From Lytechinus pictus (taxonomy: Eukaryota > Echinodermata > Echinoidea > Temnopleuroida > Toxopneustidae): a stretch of 64,000 bases of DNA. This document shows, piece by piece, positions 24,634 to 37,492 of the stretch; positions within the stretch are counted from its first letter, which is position 1, and each line of letters starts with the position of its first letter. Below the pieces are notes generated by a model. That model was not told the DNA's origin, searched no databases, and saw only the letters and a program-made list of their open reading frames with translations. Location: NCBI RefSeq assembly GCF_037042905.1, contig NC_087249.1, positions 13,331,201 through 13,395,200 on the forward strand, written 5' to 3'. Both the position numbers and the translations under genes were made by a program.

Positions 24634-25123
24634 TTAAAGGGGGAGCTCCCCCTGACGAAAAATCTGTTGTAAAAATAACAGAAAATATTGTTGATGGTTT
24701 GAGGAAAATACAATAAAGATTATGTAAGGTATTATAATTTCATTTTTTTAATGTGTCGTCATAAACGAGCAACTGCCCCATAGGTTATGTAATATAAAAT
24801 GCCCAAATATTCATTTTCAATGGCTCGTGATGATTTATTTTGCATTTACTTTTAGGAGCGGGTGTGAAATAATTTGTGTATTGATATACTGATGGTCCAA
24901 TAAAAACCATTTTAAATTTTCTGAGAAAATGACATTTCATTGATTTTTTACCATACGATATATAGGATAGCTGCTCGCATATGAGCATATGACGTGGTCA
25001 CTAATCAAATACTAGTAATTAAAATTTTAATTTTCTTTTATTCTTTGATGGATTCCCGTCAAAACTTCGCCAATATTTTGGAATATTTAATAAGCTTTTT
25101 GTCAGTGTGAAATTCCCCTTTAA
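24634..25123. mobile_element. TTAA-type MITE, family D
   Basis: Left end TTAAAGGGGGAGCTCCCC, right end AATTCCCCTTTAA. The interior phrases GGCTCGTGATGATTTATTTT and TTTAGGAGCGGGTG recur in the second copy near 52380-52755. No coding content. Confidence 0.65.
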
Positions 25124-26067
25124 GAGTGAAAATTCTCATAACTCGCGATCGAGCAAAACGACATTGCTGACTCTGAAAATGAATATTTTACTTTTTTATC
25201 TTTTGTGACGAATTTTAGCAAAAAGTTCAGAAAATTTTCTTCTCCCCTTCACTTTTTCTTTGTATTAGAGCCCCCCCCCCCACATCGGTTAATAGAATCT
25301 AAACGAGTTCTCCGATCCCCTCCGTCACTATAATATTAAATATACGAATCCTTCGACATTGCATCACGTACGAATCGAACTCATAAAAAATAGTATTAGA
25401 AGTAGAACAATAAATAAATAAACAAAAATTGTACATACCTTTGAATAAATTATCAGGCATGCGAAGCAAGATTAGGAGGTCGGCCAGTGAGTGTCTCATG
25501 ATCGATTCGATCGGCCTTTTAGTTTACAAATTCGCCTGCTGATACCGGCTGGCATTCGTTTTCCTGGTCGTTCGATCTATCATCGAATTCTATCAGCCCA
25601 GATCTTTTAATAAGGACCTTCCTTTGGTGAAAGTTCGGATCGGGTTGACATTGATATGATAACATAGTGAAGGAAGTGTTGTCTTGTAGACTAAAGTTTG
25701 CACAAATCGGGTGTTATTTATTAAGTAAAAGTATAGTTGCAACGATTTTTGCTCAAGTGTAGGCCCGGGAGTGTTGGTGACTTTAATTTGCTAAACGCAG
25801 ACCGCCAATATTAATAAGAAGATTTAGAGATGAACGGACGCACGCACGCGCGCGTGTTTGTGATCATACAACGACTGAACTTAAAAATTTCTGGAAGGCG
25901 GTAACTAACCACCGCTTGTGTTAAAGCAATGGTGACATAAGACCCTATTTAGTCGCGGGTGTGGTCGCAATGCATGCCGGACAGGCGTATGAAAAATTAT
26001 GTAATGGTATATATTTAGCTATAGTGTATTGACCAAGTGAACTAGACATCAACGCGCGGTTCGGTCC

Positions 26068-26150
26068 GTATGCAAATGAGCCCCGGTCTTTCATTCATTG
26101 GCCAATTGGCGCCTGTACTGCCCCTGGTCGAGAGATGGCGACAGAGTATT
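26068..26150 (+). promoter_or_regulatory. candidate promoter with octamer and CCAAT boxes and a tiny first coding exon
   Basis: GTATGCAAATGAGC (octamer ATGCAAAT) is followed by CATTGGCCAATTGGCG (inverted CCAAT boxes). Then GAGATGGCGACAGAGTATT ends at GTAAGTGAGC, a strong splice donor (GT at 26151), so M-A-T-E-Y could begin a plus-strand protein. No following exon can be recognised before the histone gene, so this remains a candidate. Confidence 0.25.
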
Positions 26151-26151
26151 G

Positions 26152-27530
26152 TAAGTGAGCAATTAGTGTGGTGATTCTATTTTCTTCTTATTTTGTTTTG
26201 ACCGACTTTAGGGATCAGTAAAAACTCTTTCGAAAACAGGACAACATCCCAGTTTATTACATATGCTAAACTCTATGCTGAGCGAAATCTATATGTTTTT
26301 TAATCAATATCCACATAGAAAAGAGTACAATTATGATGATGGAGACGAAAGCGACGACTTGTTGTGATGTAATAGGCCCACTGACGGCAAGTGGCGATAT
26401 GTCGTTGTACAACTTGTACAATTTTTATCGGGTGGAATTAAAATTGTTCCCTTTCCTGGTAAAGTTGCACAAAATAATGACCTGGTTTTTAACTGGGTAT
26501 CGTGAAAATTGAAAATGGTGATATTTTTTCCCATTTTTACTTATCAATTTACTTCATCAAGACATACCAAAAAATGCCTCCCTGCGAACCTGTCAAAATA
26601 CAAATTCATCTTTATTGTAAATGTTCCTCTATAAAGATAAATATTCCTTATTCCTAATTAACGGCACAAACTCTCGTTGAAAAGTACCTGATTTTAATTA
26701 AATCGAAAAAACCACGCCTAATGATCTGGATTTTCTTAAACTAGAATAAGAAGTTTACGCCGTTTTTTTTTTTAGTTGGCAAAATCTGACTTAACAGCGA
26801 CCTGGATAGATAACCAGGGGCGAAGGCTAACATTTTCCTGTAAAAAAAAAAGTTCACTCTCTCTCCGTTTGTCACCCAATCTCTTTTCTCTACCTACCTC
26901 GCCCTGTCCCAAGTATATCCACGGCCGTTCGATTACTTGAAAGAAATCGAGACTTTACCCTAGTTATCGTTTATATCATAGTCGTTTAATTACATTATAA
27001 CGCATATGATGCATACATTTTTTATCGCTGCCGTGTTGTTTATATTTCTTGCTTATGATCATTACGAAGTATACAGTTCACCAAGGTTATATTGCAGCGA
27101 TCTATGAATAATATATTTTTGTTCGTCATTGGTCATGACAAAAAACAACATTTTTTGCATCTTGTTGCTATGTAATGGAACTCTTCTTTTCGTTCAAATG
27201 TTGTAAGTATTCCTATATAATTGCTATTAAAAAAAAACGAAACCGTACCACAACTCTGAATCTGACCCGCACCTCTTTGGCTAGCTACGTGTGAATCGCA
27301 CTCGGTTTAAGGCAATATGATGATAGTGCTGTTTGTAAGTTATTTAGTATTCACTGGTACATGATATTTTATATTTTTATATATTACCATGTATATGAAT
27401 ATCTGAAATTATTCATATAAATATCTGAAATTATCCCCTAATCATTCTTGACCTACATTGCAATATACGCAAAGATAAAATTCATTTAATCTCGGATTAA
27501 TTTATATCATTATCTAGTCATTAATTAAAA
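26152..27530. other. AT-rich intergenic DNA, nothing recognised
   Basis: No coding frame, RNA gene or repeat boundary is convincing. It lies downstream of histone H4 on the minus strand. Confidence 0.35.
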
Positions 27531-27540
27531 TCAACAGCAT

Positions 27541-27549
27541 TCTTTCTTG
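27541..27549 (-). promoter_or_regulatory. histone downstream element (U7 snRNA target)
   Basis: The minus strand reads CAAGAAAGA ten bases beyond the histone stem-loop. This purine-rich element, pairing with U7 snRNA for 3' processing, is the classic sea urchin form, and its position is right. Confidence 0.9.
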
Positions 27550-27559
27550 CTCATGTGGT

Positions 27560-27575
27560 GGCTCTGAAAAGAGCC
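27560..27575 (-). terminator. histone mRNA 3' stem-loop
   Basis: The minus strand reads GGCTCTTTTCAGAGCC: a 6-bp stem and four-base loop, preceded by AAC and followed by ACCACA. It is bound by SLBP and replaces a poly(A) tail on replication-dependent histone mRNAs. It begins 31 bases after the H4 stop codon. Confidence 0.97.
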
Positions 27576-27606
27576 GTTATTTGTAGTCAATAACCATATG
27601 GTTAGA

Positions 27607-27933
<327 letters not shown>

Positions 27934-28000
27934 CTAGTTGTGTACGATACTGAAGACTGGATGTTACGCTGAGCGAATGAGTTAAAAAGCGAGAGCAGCG

Positions 28001-28200
28001 NNNNNNNNNNNNNNNNNNNNNNNNNNNNNNNNNNNNNNNNNNNNNNNNNNNNNNNNNNNNNNNNNNNNNNNNNNNNNNNNNNNNNNNNNNNNNNNNNNNN
28101 NNNNNNNNNNNNNNNNNNNNNNNNNNNNNNNNNNNNNNNNNNNNNNNNNNNNNNNNNNNNNNNNNNNNNNNNNNNNNNNNNNNNNNNNNNNNNNNNNNNN
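28001..28200. other. assembly gap (200 N)
   Basis: Exactly 200 N. It removes the rest of the H4 promoter and possibly 3' exons of the coiled-coil gene. Confidence 1.
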
Positions 28201-28274
28201 ATTATTATACATCTCTAATGCCTCTTATCTTTCTCTCTTTATTTCTATCACAATTTCTCTTCAATCAATAAAAT

Positions 28275-28867
28275 TTAAAGGAGAATGAAACCCTTGAAAT
28301 CAGCTGAATTCATATCCAAAAGAAAATCAAAGAAACATATTGTTGAAAGTTTGAGGAAGATTGAATGAATAATAAGAAAGTTATGAGCATTTGAATATTG
28401 AGATCACTAATGCCATGTTGATCCTCCCATTGGCAATGCGACCAAGATCTGTGATGTCACACACGTACAACTCCCTCATTTCTTTAGTACTTATTTCACT
28501 TTATATTCTCACTTTTATAGAGTCTATCACAAGGTGAGGTGTTCTCTTTATGAGAGGATAAGTACAGAGGTTTCACAACATTATATCATTGATGAATCGT
28601 TTGTCATATGATTAGAATGAGCAAAAAGAGATGTTTTGGGGTATATTTTCAGTGTCCAAAAGGGGAGAGTTGTTCATCTGTGACATCATAGATCTTGGTC
28701 GCATTGCCAATGGGAGGATCTCCATAGCATTAGTGATCTCGACATTCAAATGCTCATAACTCTTCTATTGCTTGTCCTATCTTACTAAAAACTTTTGTTG
28801 ATCTTATTCTTTGATTTTTCTGCTTTCACAAAAGCTAAGTTGCTCCAAGAGTTTCATTCTCCTTTAA
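28275..28867. mobile_element. TTAA-type MITE, family A
   Basis: TTAAAGGAGAATGAAACC to GTTTCATTCTCCTTTAA with long inverted arms; very close to the copy at 14623. It begins about 20 bases downstream of the last recognised exon of the coiled-coil gene. Confidence 0.9.
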
Positions 28868-28889
28868 TGACTGGATTTCTTGGTAATAC

Positions 28890-31800
28890 CTCAAGTTTTG
28901 TCTCCAATTGTAGCTTTTCTTTCTGCAAGATGGCAATTTCTTTCTCCAGCTCCAAGATATGATTGTCTTTCTTAGGCTCGTTCACTTGTAGTTTCTGTTC
29001 ATCATAAAGATTGAAGAAAATAATTGGTAAAAGTTTTCGAATGAACTGTTAATATTTTCTCTATAATAGGTTGTCATTAACATTACAATGAGGCCAATAA
29101 TAATTAGGTAAGTTCCATTAAGACTGATTATTTAATATTTTTGTCTATATAATAATTATTTTTCATGACTCAAACTTGTTGCTTGTCTTTTCCTCGTAAT
29201 TGGAAACCACTTGTATATAATGCTATTATTTTGTTATTGAATATTAATTTTGTCTTAATACTTAAAAGAAAATATGATCCCAAAGATTTTTCATCATATT
29301 GAAATAATTTCATGCATGTTCTTTTTCATATTTGTAGTTTTATTTACGTCTGAATTTGTAAAATATTTACTTTAAGATTCAATATTTTGGAATTATACCA
29401 ATGTTTGATGAATGAAATCAGTATTTCTGAAATACCTTCAACTCTTCAAGTGCGCCATCTTTCTGAACTTTCATATCACCAAGTTCCAGTTTGAGAGACA
29501 GAACTTCAGTGTTTGCCTGAAATTCAGCTGTTCGCAGGCTCTGGAAAATAAAATGCAACAACATGCTGATATTGAAAAGGTAGGAATTAATTCAGTCAGA
29601 CTCTGAAATAAATCATGTGGATATCAATTTCATGTAAAGGGGAAGAAAAAAGTGAAACAGAAGAATCCCAAAGATAAACATTATTTTTACCTCAAGTTGT
29701 GATTCCAGTTCCTTCTTTTGCTGTTTCCAGTCGGCAACGTCGTCTACCTTAGCATTGTCTAATGCCTGAGAGAAATATCAGATAGGGAAAACAATTCAAT
29801 TCCAATTTATGGGTCAATTTAGGTTAGTACTTCTCCAATGAACATAATAATAGCAGTGTATAATTGGTTTTGTGTTTAATTTACCAAATATTCTGTGAAA
29901 CGTTGTTAGTTGCCCCAGATAGATAGGCCTACATGGTGTACCGTGAAGCCTACTACACTATTACGCTGAATAACTTATGAGTTTCACAATTTTAAAATTC
30001 ATATTTTTATCAGTCTCTCCTGATTCCTTGTTCTATTTTTTTTTGGGAAAATGATTTGTTATAAATTGTGTCAAGATTGTTGAAATGTGAGGTATACCTT
30101 GATCTGTAGATTAAGGAACTGGTTAAGTTGTTTTGTGTCATCCAGCTCTGTTTGAAGGTTAGAAACAATCTCTCCGGCTTCCTCGTAGCGCTGAAGCAAA
30201 CCCTTGAAAATGAAATGAATTGAGCATACAAAATACAACCTTGATAATTATGTACTGCGTTTAGATTTGATTAGATTATTTTACTAATCATCAAACATCA
30301 TTCTACAAGAAAAGGAAATATAACAAATCATTCATGACATTTAAAAAAAATGTATCAAGACAAATTGTATAAAAAATATGGTGATTATCTTAGACAATCA
30401 CCATATTTCTAGAATCTATACCTTTGACTCTTTAAGGATATTATTCCCTTAATTAGCTTTGAGAGTTCACCATTTCTTGTTTTGTAAGAATCTATACTAA
30501 CCTCGATTTCAAGTGCTTTCCTGTCGTTGCCAATTTGAAGATCACGGATCTTGTGTTCCAGATCGCTGACAAGGATGGTAGCTGACTTGAGATTTTCTTG
30601 GGATTGCTATCATTGAGAAATAAAATATCATCAATCATGTTAATGAAATAAAACTGATGGAGTCTTATTTGGTTAGCAGTTTTTTGTTGCGGTAAATATT
30701 GTAATAACTTATAAAAATATAACTGTATTACCTCCAGGTCAAGGGTCAGATAGTTGTTTCTTTTCTTGAGATCGTCCATTCCGTTCTCGAGTTCGACGAT
30801 GCGATTGGAGCTCGTCTTTTCAAGATCTTGGACATTCTGACAAAAGAAAAAAAAAGTTTATAAAAGTTTTCTTTGATGATTACATTAAAAGTTTCAAATT
30901 CACATGCAAATCAAATTCGATTTTATTTTCAACTGAGCATAAATTATGATACTAATTAATGTCATACATTTATAATTGCACTCAATGATATAAATGATAA
31001 ACAACATATAAAGAGAGGTACATAACACAGAATATTTTTTGTAGACGAGTTATAAGACATAACTTAAATATGTATGAAGAGTCTGAGGAAATGGGGGATT
31101 CGCTACAAAGCATTGCTTGTTTAATGTGAACTCTCCCCCTCCCCTCTAAACAAATTGATATATACATAAATAGATAAAATAAATGAAATAGATTTAGATC
31201 TATTTATTTCTATTCAACAAATAAACAAAATATAATCGAAGTAATAGTTCATATTCAAAACAATATAGACAGTTCAATGACATTTCATAACAAATATAGA
31301 AGATAAATTAACTGAAAAGCAATGGTTAAATAAAAGGCAAGTCCCTAAACGTAGTTTCAATACTAATTAACAATTCCATGAAAGTTATATACAATAATGT
31401 AGACGGAGACGTGCTAAAGCAAGTAATCTCCAAAATAATCAAAATAAAGCGAATAAGCGACTACAGAAATAAAAGAAAGTGATTTGAATAATAACAATTT
31501 ATAATAATAATGATAAATTCAAAGTATAAAATAATGATAAGGAGAAAAAAAAGATAGATAAGTAAATCAGAGAGAGAGATAGTTTTTACCATATGATCAT
31601 AATAATATCACCCACTTTACATCATCATGTGTATTATGTCTGCTTTAGGAAACAACCTATCTCTCTCTCCTTCTCTCTCTTTGAATGAGAAATATGTATA
31701 CCTTGATCTCCTTCTTGACCTTGACCATGTCATTGAGATTGATGACGTCATTCTTCATTGATGTGAAGGTGTCTTTCATCTCTTTGACTATGGTTGAGAG

Positions 31801-33965
31801 GTTTGAGTTGGATGTGTCCACGTCCATCGCTCCAGCAAGATCCTAATCCCGAAACAAATAATTTTTTCTTCAATGACGACTTTTAAAAACATGATTTTCT
31901 TTTAGTCCTAGTCCTAATGGTTTGATTCATTATTCGCGTTTGCCGTTTAATTGTTTTTCATTACTTTAAAACTGCTTAATGATCTGAAGATTCTGTAATC
32001 TTTTTATATTTTTATTTATTTATCCATCTTTCTATCTATCTATCTTTCCCCATTATATTTACCGCTTAAGAAACAGTATTTGACGTTGCATGATATTTTT
32101 TTCTTTCTTTCCTTCTTATTCCAGAGAATATTTCATAACATGAACATAACACTAACGAATCAAATTATTTGAACAATTATTTCAAAAACATTCTTTTACA
32201 TACATTCTTTTTACATGTTTTCTACATAACAAACATATTTCATAAATGAAAGATATTATACAAATTAAAATCTATTTCAAATCTCTCTTACCAAAATAGA
32301 CCCTCTAAGATTGTCTTTGGAGTCTTCGGTTGAAAGAGTGTGGCCATTCTCTTTCAGTTCCTAAAAAGTAACACAAAAGGTAAATAAAAACTCTAAGTGT
32401 AATAAAATACTGATTACATAATGAATTCTCGCTAAGGTGGAAACATACACATTTAAAAATTGTTTTGAAGATCATTGTAAGAAATTTTTATTTTTTTCAT
32501 TTTACCTGGATTTTATTCTGAAGCTTTTTGATGACGTGGCGCTGTCTGCTCCATGTTGAGCTAAAGTACTTAGCAAGACCGTCTGGAGCGTGGTGACCGG
32601 ATACTCCAGCGATATCTTTGCAAGTCTTTAAGAGGACTTCGGTCCCCTTTAAATAAATAAAGAAGACAATTCCAGTGTTACTTTCGAATTGTATGAGAAT
32701 TCGATAAAAATAACTACTTCAATTGCATCTATCCTGAGTGTAAGATAAACAACATACATCAAAATATTTATTTATATATCATTCATTTATTATTTATTGA
32801 TTCATTTATTTATTCATTTATTTATTTATTTGTTTATTCATTTATTTATTTATTTATTTATTTATTCATTTATTTATTTATTTATTTATGTATTTTTTTT
32901 CAACTGATTTTGTTTTTAAAATGTATGATATGAATAACTTTACATCTACCTAAATCATTTACTTCTGCATTCCAAAGCATGTTTGATCCATCTTTTAATG
33001 TGATTTACCCCCAAAACTATTTCTAGATATTTTAAAATTTCCCAAATTAATTTTATGAGCTAGTAGTTCTTACCTTAAGCTGTTCTGTCATCCGCTTGAT
33101 CTTGTTGTCTGTACTTGACATATTTAGTCTTAGTTTACAGACCGTATCTGCCGGGGTGGTTGAAGGCTCAAGATCAAATGATTCTTGAAGGAATTTCAGC
33201 AGTAGTGTCACGTCCTGTTGGAGGTAAGTATTGTGATATTGATTTTATACCAGTAAAATATTTTTCTCTGATGTGATTTCAGATTCGGCATCAGCTGCGA
33301 AATGATCATCATCCTCATCACCACCACCACCACCATCATCATTATTACCATTATCATCATCATCTCATCATTACCATCATCATCATAATCATCATTATCA
33401 TCATTATCAGTATCATCATTATCATCATCATTATCATCATTATCATCATCATCATTATCATCATCATCATCATCATCACCTTCATCATCAGTATCATCAT
33501 CATTATCATCATCATCAGTATCATCTTTTTCCTCTTCTTTTTCTTCTTCTTCTTCATCATCCACATCATCATCCCAATCCCCATCATCATTTACATCATC
33601 ACCATCATTATTACCACCACTTCATCATCATAAGCATAAATCATCATCATCACCATCACTCATTTACATTATGACTGCCAATCTTTTGCAATGTTTTATT
33701 TATATCTGTTCGGGTATTTTCTTATATTGATTCATTCAAGATTTGAAGACTTTATTTTCTCTTTTCCAAAATTGCAACAACAACAATAAGCAAAAACTTT
33801 GAAAAGGAATTCACTTACTTCGCCACGGATTTTCTTTGATTTGAAAGAATCCGCAGGTCGTGCACTCAGCTGTCCCTTCATATTGGGTAGGTTGGCATCA
33901 CCCATCTTCCTCACTCTACTTCGTAGAGGAGGAAGGGTTTTCTTCTGTTTTTCTGCGACACTCAT
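28890..33965 (-). CDS. coiled-coil protein, eleven coding exons, 3' end not seen
   Basis: Exons on the minus strand, with AG/GT borders: 33965-33819, 33214-33074, 32646-32506, 32360-32292, 31842-31702, 30836-30732, 30606-30502, 30202-30098, 29765-29691, 29540-29436, 28994-28890. They join to 413 codons, with every intron in phase 0. The first 49 residues (MSVAEKQKKTLPPLRSRVRK...) are basic; residues about 50-140 look helical and partly globular (LLLKFLQESFDLEP, GLAKYFSSTWSRQRHVIKKL). From about residue 214 the chain is Glu/Lys/Leu/Gln-rich with heptad spacing, as in a long coiled coil. The last seen exon ends TTGAG|GTATTA, so more exons should follow, perhaps in the gap. Reading through instead would add eleven residues and stop at 28854 in the adjacent MITE. 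I do not recognise the family with confidence; a cytoskeletal, centrosomal or ciliary role would be inference. The ATG lies one base after an acceptor, so the gene starts with a non-coding exon. Confidence 0.85.
32765..32890. repeat. (ATTT)n microsatellite in an intron
   Basis: TTTATTTATTTATTCATTTA-type tetranucleotide repeat between coding exons 2 and 3 of the coiled-coil gene. Confidence 0.9.
33296..33655. repeat. (ATC)n microsatellite in an intron
   Basis: CATCATCATTATCATC-type repeat between coding exons 1 and 2 of the coiled-coil gene. Asp- and Met-rich open frames on the minus strand are produced by the repeat. Confidence 0.95.
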
Positions 33966-34598
33966 TCTGTAAAGCAGTGAAGTTCGAAATAAGAGAAGAT
34001 CATTCAGATTAGTGTTCATTAGTTAGAGAAATAAATTAACTATGTACAGAAAAAGCAGATAACTAAAGTAATTTTCCTGTAAACTCTACAACATTGTTAT
34101 AAAAAAGGCATTGCCTGTGTAGCATTTTCATCTTTAGCAGCAGAGGCTTAATACTCATTAGCTTATCGATTATAATAAACACCACGACCACCATCATCAT
34201 TATCATCTTCGTCGTCATCATCATCATAATCAGTGTAGCCTTAAATAAAAATCATCAAAATCGAATCTGAAGAATGCAGACAAGATCAACACACACAAAA
34301 TTTGATCTTTAAGTGAGGAAAAAAAAATCATAATTATCTGGAATATATGAAATCGTCACACGTCCAACAATAATTCCTTTTCACAATAATCGTAGAGCTA
34401 ACGTTAGAATACCTTGAATATTTTCTTAGTTAACATTTACATTACTTATGAATAATTAAAAAAGGGAGAATGAAAAATGAAAGTAGGTGTCGTTAAAAAC
34501 TTTCTTATAATTCTGCATGTTAACGAATATGGCAAATAAACTTGCAGGCCTACATCTTCAAATGAAAAGTTTAGAAACTATGTTTATTAAATTTTACA

Positions 34599-34922
34599 TT
34601 ACCTGCAATGTCACAATGCTTTCCGTACAATGATTAAATAAAATCAACGTTCAAAACGTTAATGTTTCGTTCAGTTTCGAAGATTCGATAAGGTGCTAGC
34701 TAAACGTGCTCGCTAGTATGCTGCATATATCGTTGTGACGATTGGTTACCAAGCAGAATATGAACACAAGTAAAAGTTGCGTCTTTATCGTGACGCAACA
34801 ATAACTTTGGTCAAATGAGAACGTCTGTGCCTTAAGCGCATGCGTATCGATGTGCCAGTCACGTAGCAAAAAACTTTTGTCCAATTAGATCGTCGTGCTC
34901 CTCGCGAAGTATTACGTCACAA
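34599..34922 (-). promoter_or_regulatory. promoter and non-coding exon 1 of the coiled-coil gene, copy 1
   Basis: On the minus strand a likely 5' untranslated exon ends TTGCAG|GTAATG at 34603; it would splice to the T-rich acceptor just before the ATG exon (AG at 33968-33967). Upstream are a palindromic GCGCATGCG (34836-34844, NRF-1-like), an inverted repeat GTTGCGTC-N8-GACGCAAC (34776-34799, each half resembling a C/EBP-CREB site), CCAAT boxes in both directions and TTACGTCA near 34913. The whole block recurs at 36015-36375. Confidence 0.55.
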
Positions 34923-34940
34923 TGGTGAGTGCTCGGATTT

Positions 34941-35533
34941 TTAAAGGAGAATGAAACTCTTGGAGCAAGTTAGCTTTTGTGAAAGCAGAAAAATCAAAGA
35001 ATAAGATCAACAAAACTTTGAGTAAAATAGGACTAGCAATAAAAGAGTTATGAGCATTTGAATGTCGAGATCACTAATGCTATGGAGATCCTCCCATTGG
35101 CAATGCGATTAAGATCTGTGATGTCACACACGTACAACTCTCCCATTTGGACACTGAAAATATACCCCAAAACATCTCTTTTTGCTCATTCTAATCATAT
35201 GACAAACGATTCATCAATGATATAATGTTGTGAAACCTCTGTACTTGTCATCTCATAAAGAGAACACCACCTTGTGATAGACTCTAGCTATAAAAGTGAG
35301 AATATAAGTGAAATAAGTACTAAAGTAATGAGGGAGTTGTACGTGTGTGATATCACAGATCTTGGTCGCATTGCCGTTGGGAGGATCTACATGGCACTAG
35401 TGATCTCAATATTCGAATGCTCATAACTTTCTTATTATTCATTCAATCTTCCTCAAACTTTCAACAATATGTTTCTTTGATTTTTCTCTTTGATATGGAT
35501 TCAGCTGGTTTCAAGGGTTTCATTCTCCTTTAA
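34941..35533. mobile_element. TTAA-type MITE, family A
   Basis: TTAAAGGAGAATGAAACTCT to GGTTTCATTCTCCTTTAA, inserted between the two promoter copies, in reverse orientation relative to the copy at 28275. Long inverted arms, no ORF. Confidence 0.9.
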
Positions 35534-36014
35534 GTTTCAATGCCCTCGCTACGAGTACGACTGAGCAGTCCCGTAACGTAACATACCCATTACCTCATGA
35601 TTAAGTAAATAACTGACTTTCGTAGGGGTACTAATCAGGGGCATCGTCTTAGGGAAAAGAAGACAACAGCGCCATCCCTTTGGTTTTTTTAAACAGTGAC
35701 CCCCCCCCCCCTCCCCCTTGAGAGGGGAAATGAGGAACAAAATGGATTAAAAAAACATTAAAAAGAAGTATAAAAAGAAGCGTCTGTGTTTTATTGCTCT
35801 GTAAACACCTTATAATTCACGTCACCATTGTCATCATCGTCACTATCACAATCGGCATCATTGCCAGCATCATCATCATTATTAAAATCATCATACATTC
35901 TTCAATTAATAATATCATCATGATCTGACAGTGGGATCGAATATGAAGAAAACAGCATAGGCATACTTCTTCAATCTTAGAGGATGAACAGGATGAAAGA
36001 AAAAAAAATTCACT

Positions 36015-36375
36015 TTACCTGCAATGTCACAATGCAATCCGTACAATGATTAACTAAAATCAACGTTCAAAACGTCAATGTTTCGTTAAGTTTCGAAGTT
36101 TCGATAAGGTGCTAGCTAAACGTGTTCGCTAGTACTAGTATGCTGCATAATATCATTGTAAAGATTGGTTGTCAAGCCAAATATTATATGAACACATGGA
36201 AAAGTTGCGTCTTTATTGTGACGCAACAATAACTTTGATAAGATAAGAGCGCATAACAGTGCGCGCATGCGTATTAAAGCAAGAGGAGCCAGGCTTTATC
36301 ACGCACATTCACGTCACGTAGCAACAAACTTTTGACCAATAAGAACGCCGTGCTCCTCGCGATGTATTGCGTCAC
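36015..36375 (-). promoter_or_regulatory. promoter and non-coding exon 1, copy 2 (tandem duplicate)
   Basis: Closely parallels 34599-34922: the same exon end TTGCAG|GTAAAG (36019), the same GTTGCGTC-N8-GACGCAAC (36204-36227), GCGCATGCG (36263-36271) and CCAAT boxes, with TTGCGTCA where copy 1 has TTACGTCA. It carries an extra 30-40 bp segment near 36275-36312. The donor is intact, so it could act as an alternative first exon about 1.4 kb further upstream. Confidence 0.55.
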
Positions 36376-36379
36376 CGTA

Positions 36380-37480
36380 ATGATGTAGGTTTATCTTATC
36401 ATCCATCCAGTGCCCTATATACACTGGGCAGACCCACAACGCACCCATAATCTCATAATTAAGTTCATGGGTGTCGATTTCTGAGGAGGGGGGGGGGGAT
36501 GGGGGATATATCCCCCAATATTTCAGGTGGGGTAATGACTGTGTTATCAAACATATTTGTGATGAATCATATGACAATGACAAGTATGATCATGATGACT
36601 AGGAAGGAGTGAGCACATGAGGATCATGATGGTATATTGATTTTTCTATTCGGAAATTTCTTATGTTTAGTATATAGCATGGGCAGAAATCTCTCCCCAA
36701 AGGCAGGGGGACCAGGGGAGAACCCAGGATTTTCGCCCAACATAAATTTGACAAGCAAAAAAAAATTTTATCCAGGATGAAATAGAATAAAATATTCATG
36801 TTTGTATGAAAGGAGAATAACCCTGAAAACAATCAAGAGTCCTCAAATGGCTCAAATAGTCTATTAAAATAAATAGCTCGAGTTTCGCGCTCGTAATATT
36901 GATCCAGAACAAGTATGTAGTACCTAGTCTTGAAGAAATAAAGCTAACATATACTTAAAACCCCTAACTTTAGGACTACTCCCATACTCTTCCCTGCTTG
37001 GGTACAGATAAGAAAGAGAGAGAGAGAAAAGAAATAAAAGGAAAAGAAAGAGAGTGAAATGTCATATTTTTTTTTATTACATGTCAAAATCTATGACAGA
37101 ATAATATTTTTGTACTTCTAAGGTCACAAATCTTTGTCGGCCCCCTAAAAAAAAGACTCATTACGCCACTGACCCCCCCCCCCCCCCAAAAAAAAAATCA
37201 AACAAACATGAACGCCGATCGACACATATGATTAAGTCAGTAATTTAACTAACTTTAGTATAAAGGGTAGTAATCTGGGGCGATGTCATAGGGGTTCCCT
37301 GTGAAGCTTAAACGTGTGGGGAAAAATCCCCCCCCAAAAAAAAAAAAGGAGAGGTTGAGAAAGAAAAAGGATAATGTAATATAAAATGGTGTGCGTTGAT
37401 TTGTTACTCTAATGTAATGTAGAGAAAATATACGTTGCGTTGAGGACGTTGTATCAAGGGTAGTAAATTTGTAAAGGCCA
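36380..37480. other. intergenic DNA with G/C-run repeat fragments
   Basis: Contains pieces of the same transposon-derived material found elsewhere (GGCAGAAATCTCTCCCCAAA, TTTGACAAGCAAAAAAAAA near 36680-36770; ATTACGCCACTGACCCCC near 37160). No complete element or coding region is clear. Confidence 0.35.
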
Positions 37481-37492
37481 TTTTATTTGAGC

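Noticed and set aside
33208-33590. Asp-rich and Met-rich open frames on the minus strand
   Set aside because: Produced entirely by the (ATC)n intronic microsatellite; no other protein features.
34716-34922. RFX X-box in the coiled-coil promoter copies
   Set aside because: The nearest matches (GTCACGTAGCAAC in copy 2) miss the consensus and are not kept in copy 1, unlike the CFAP141 site.
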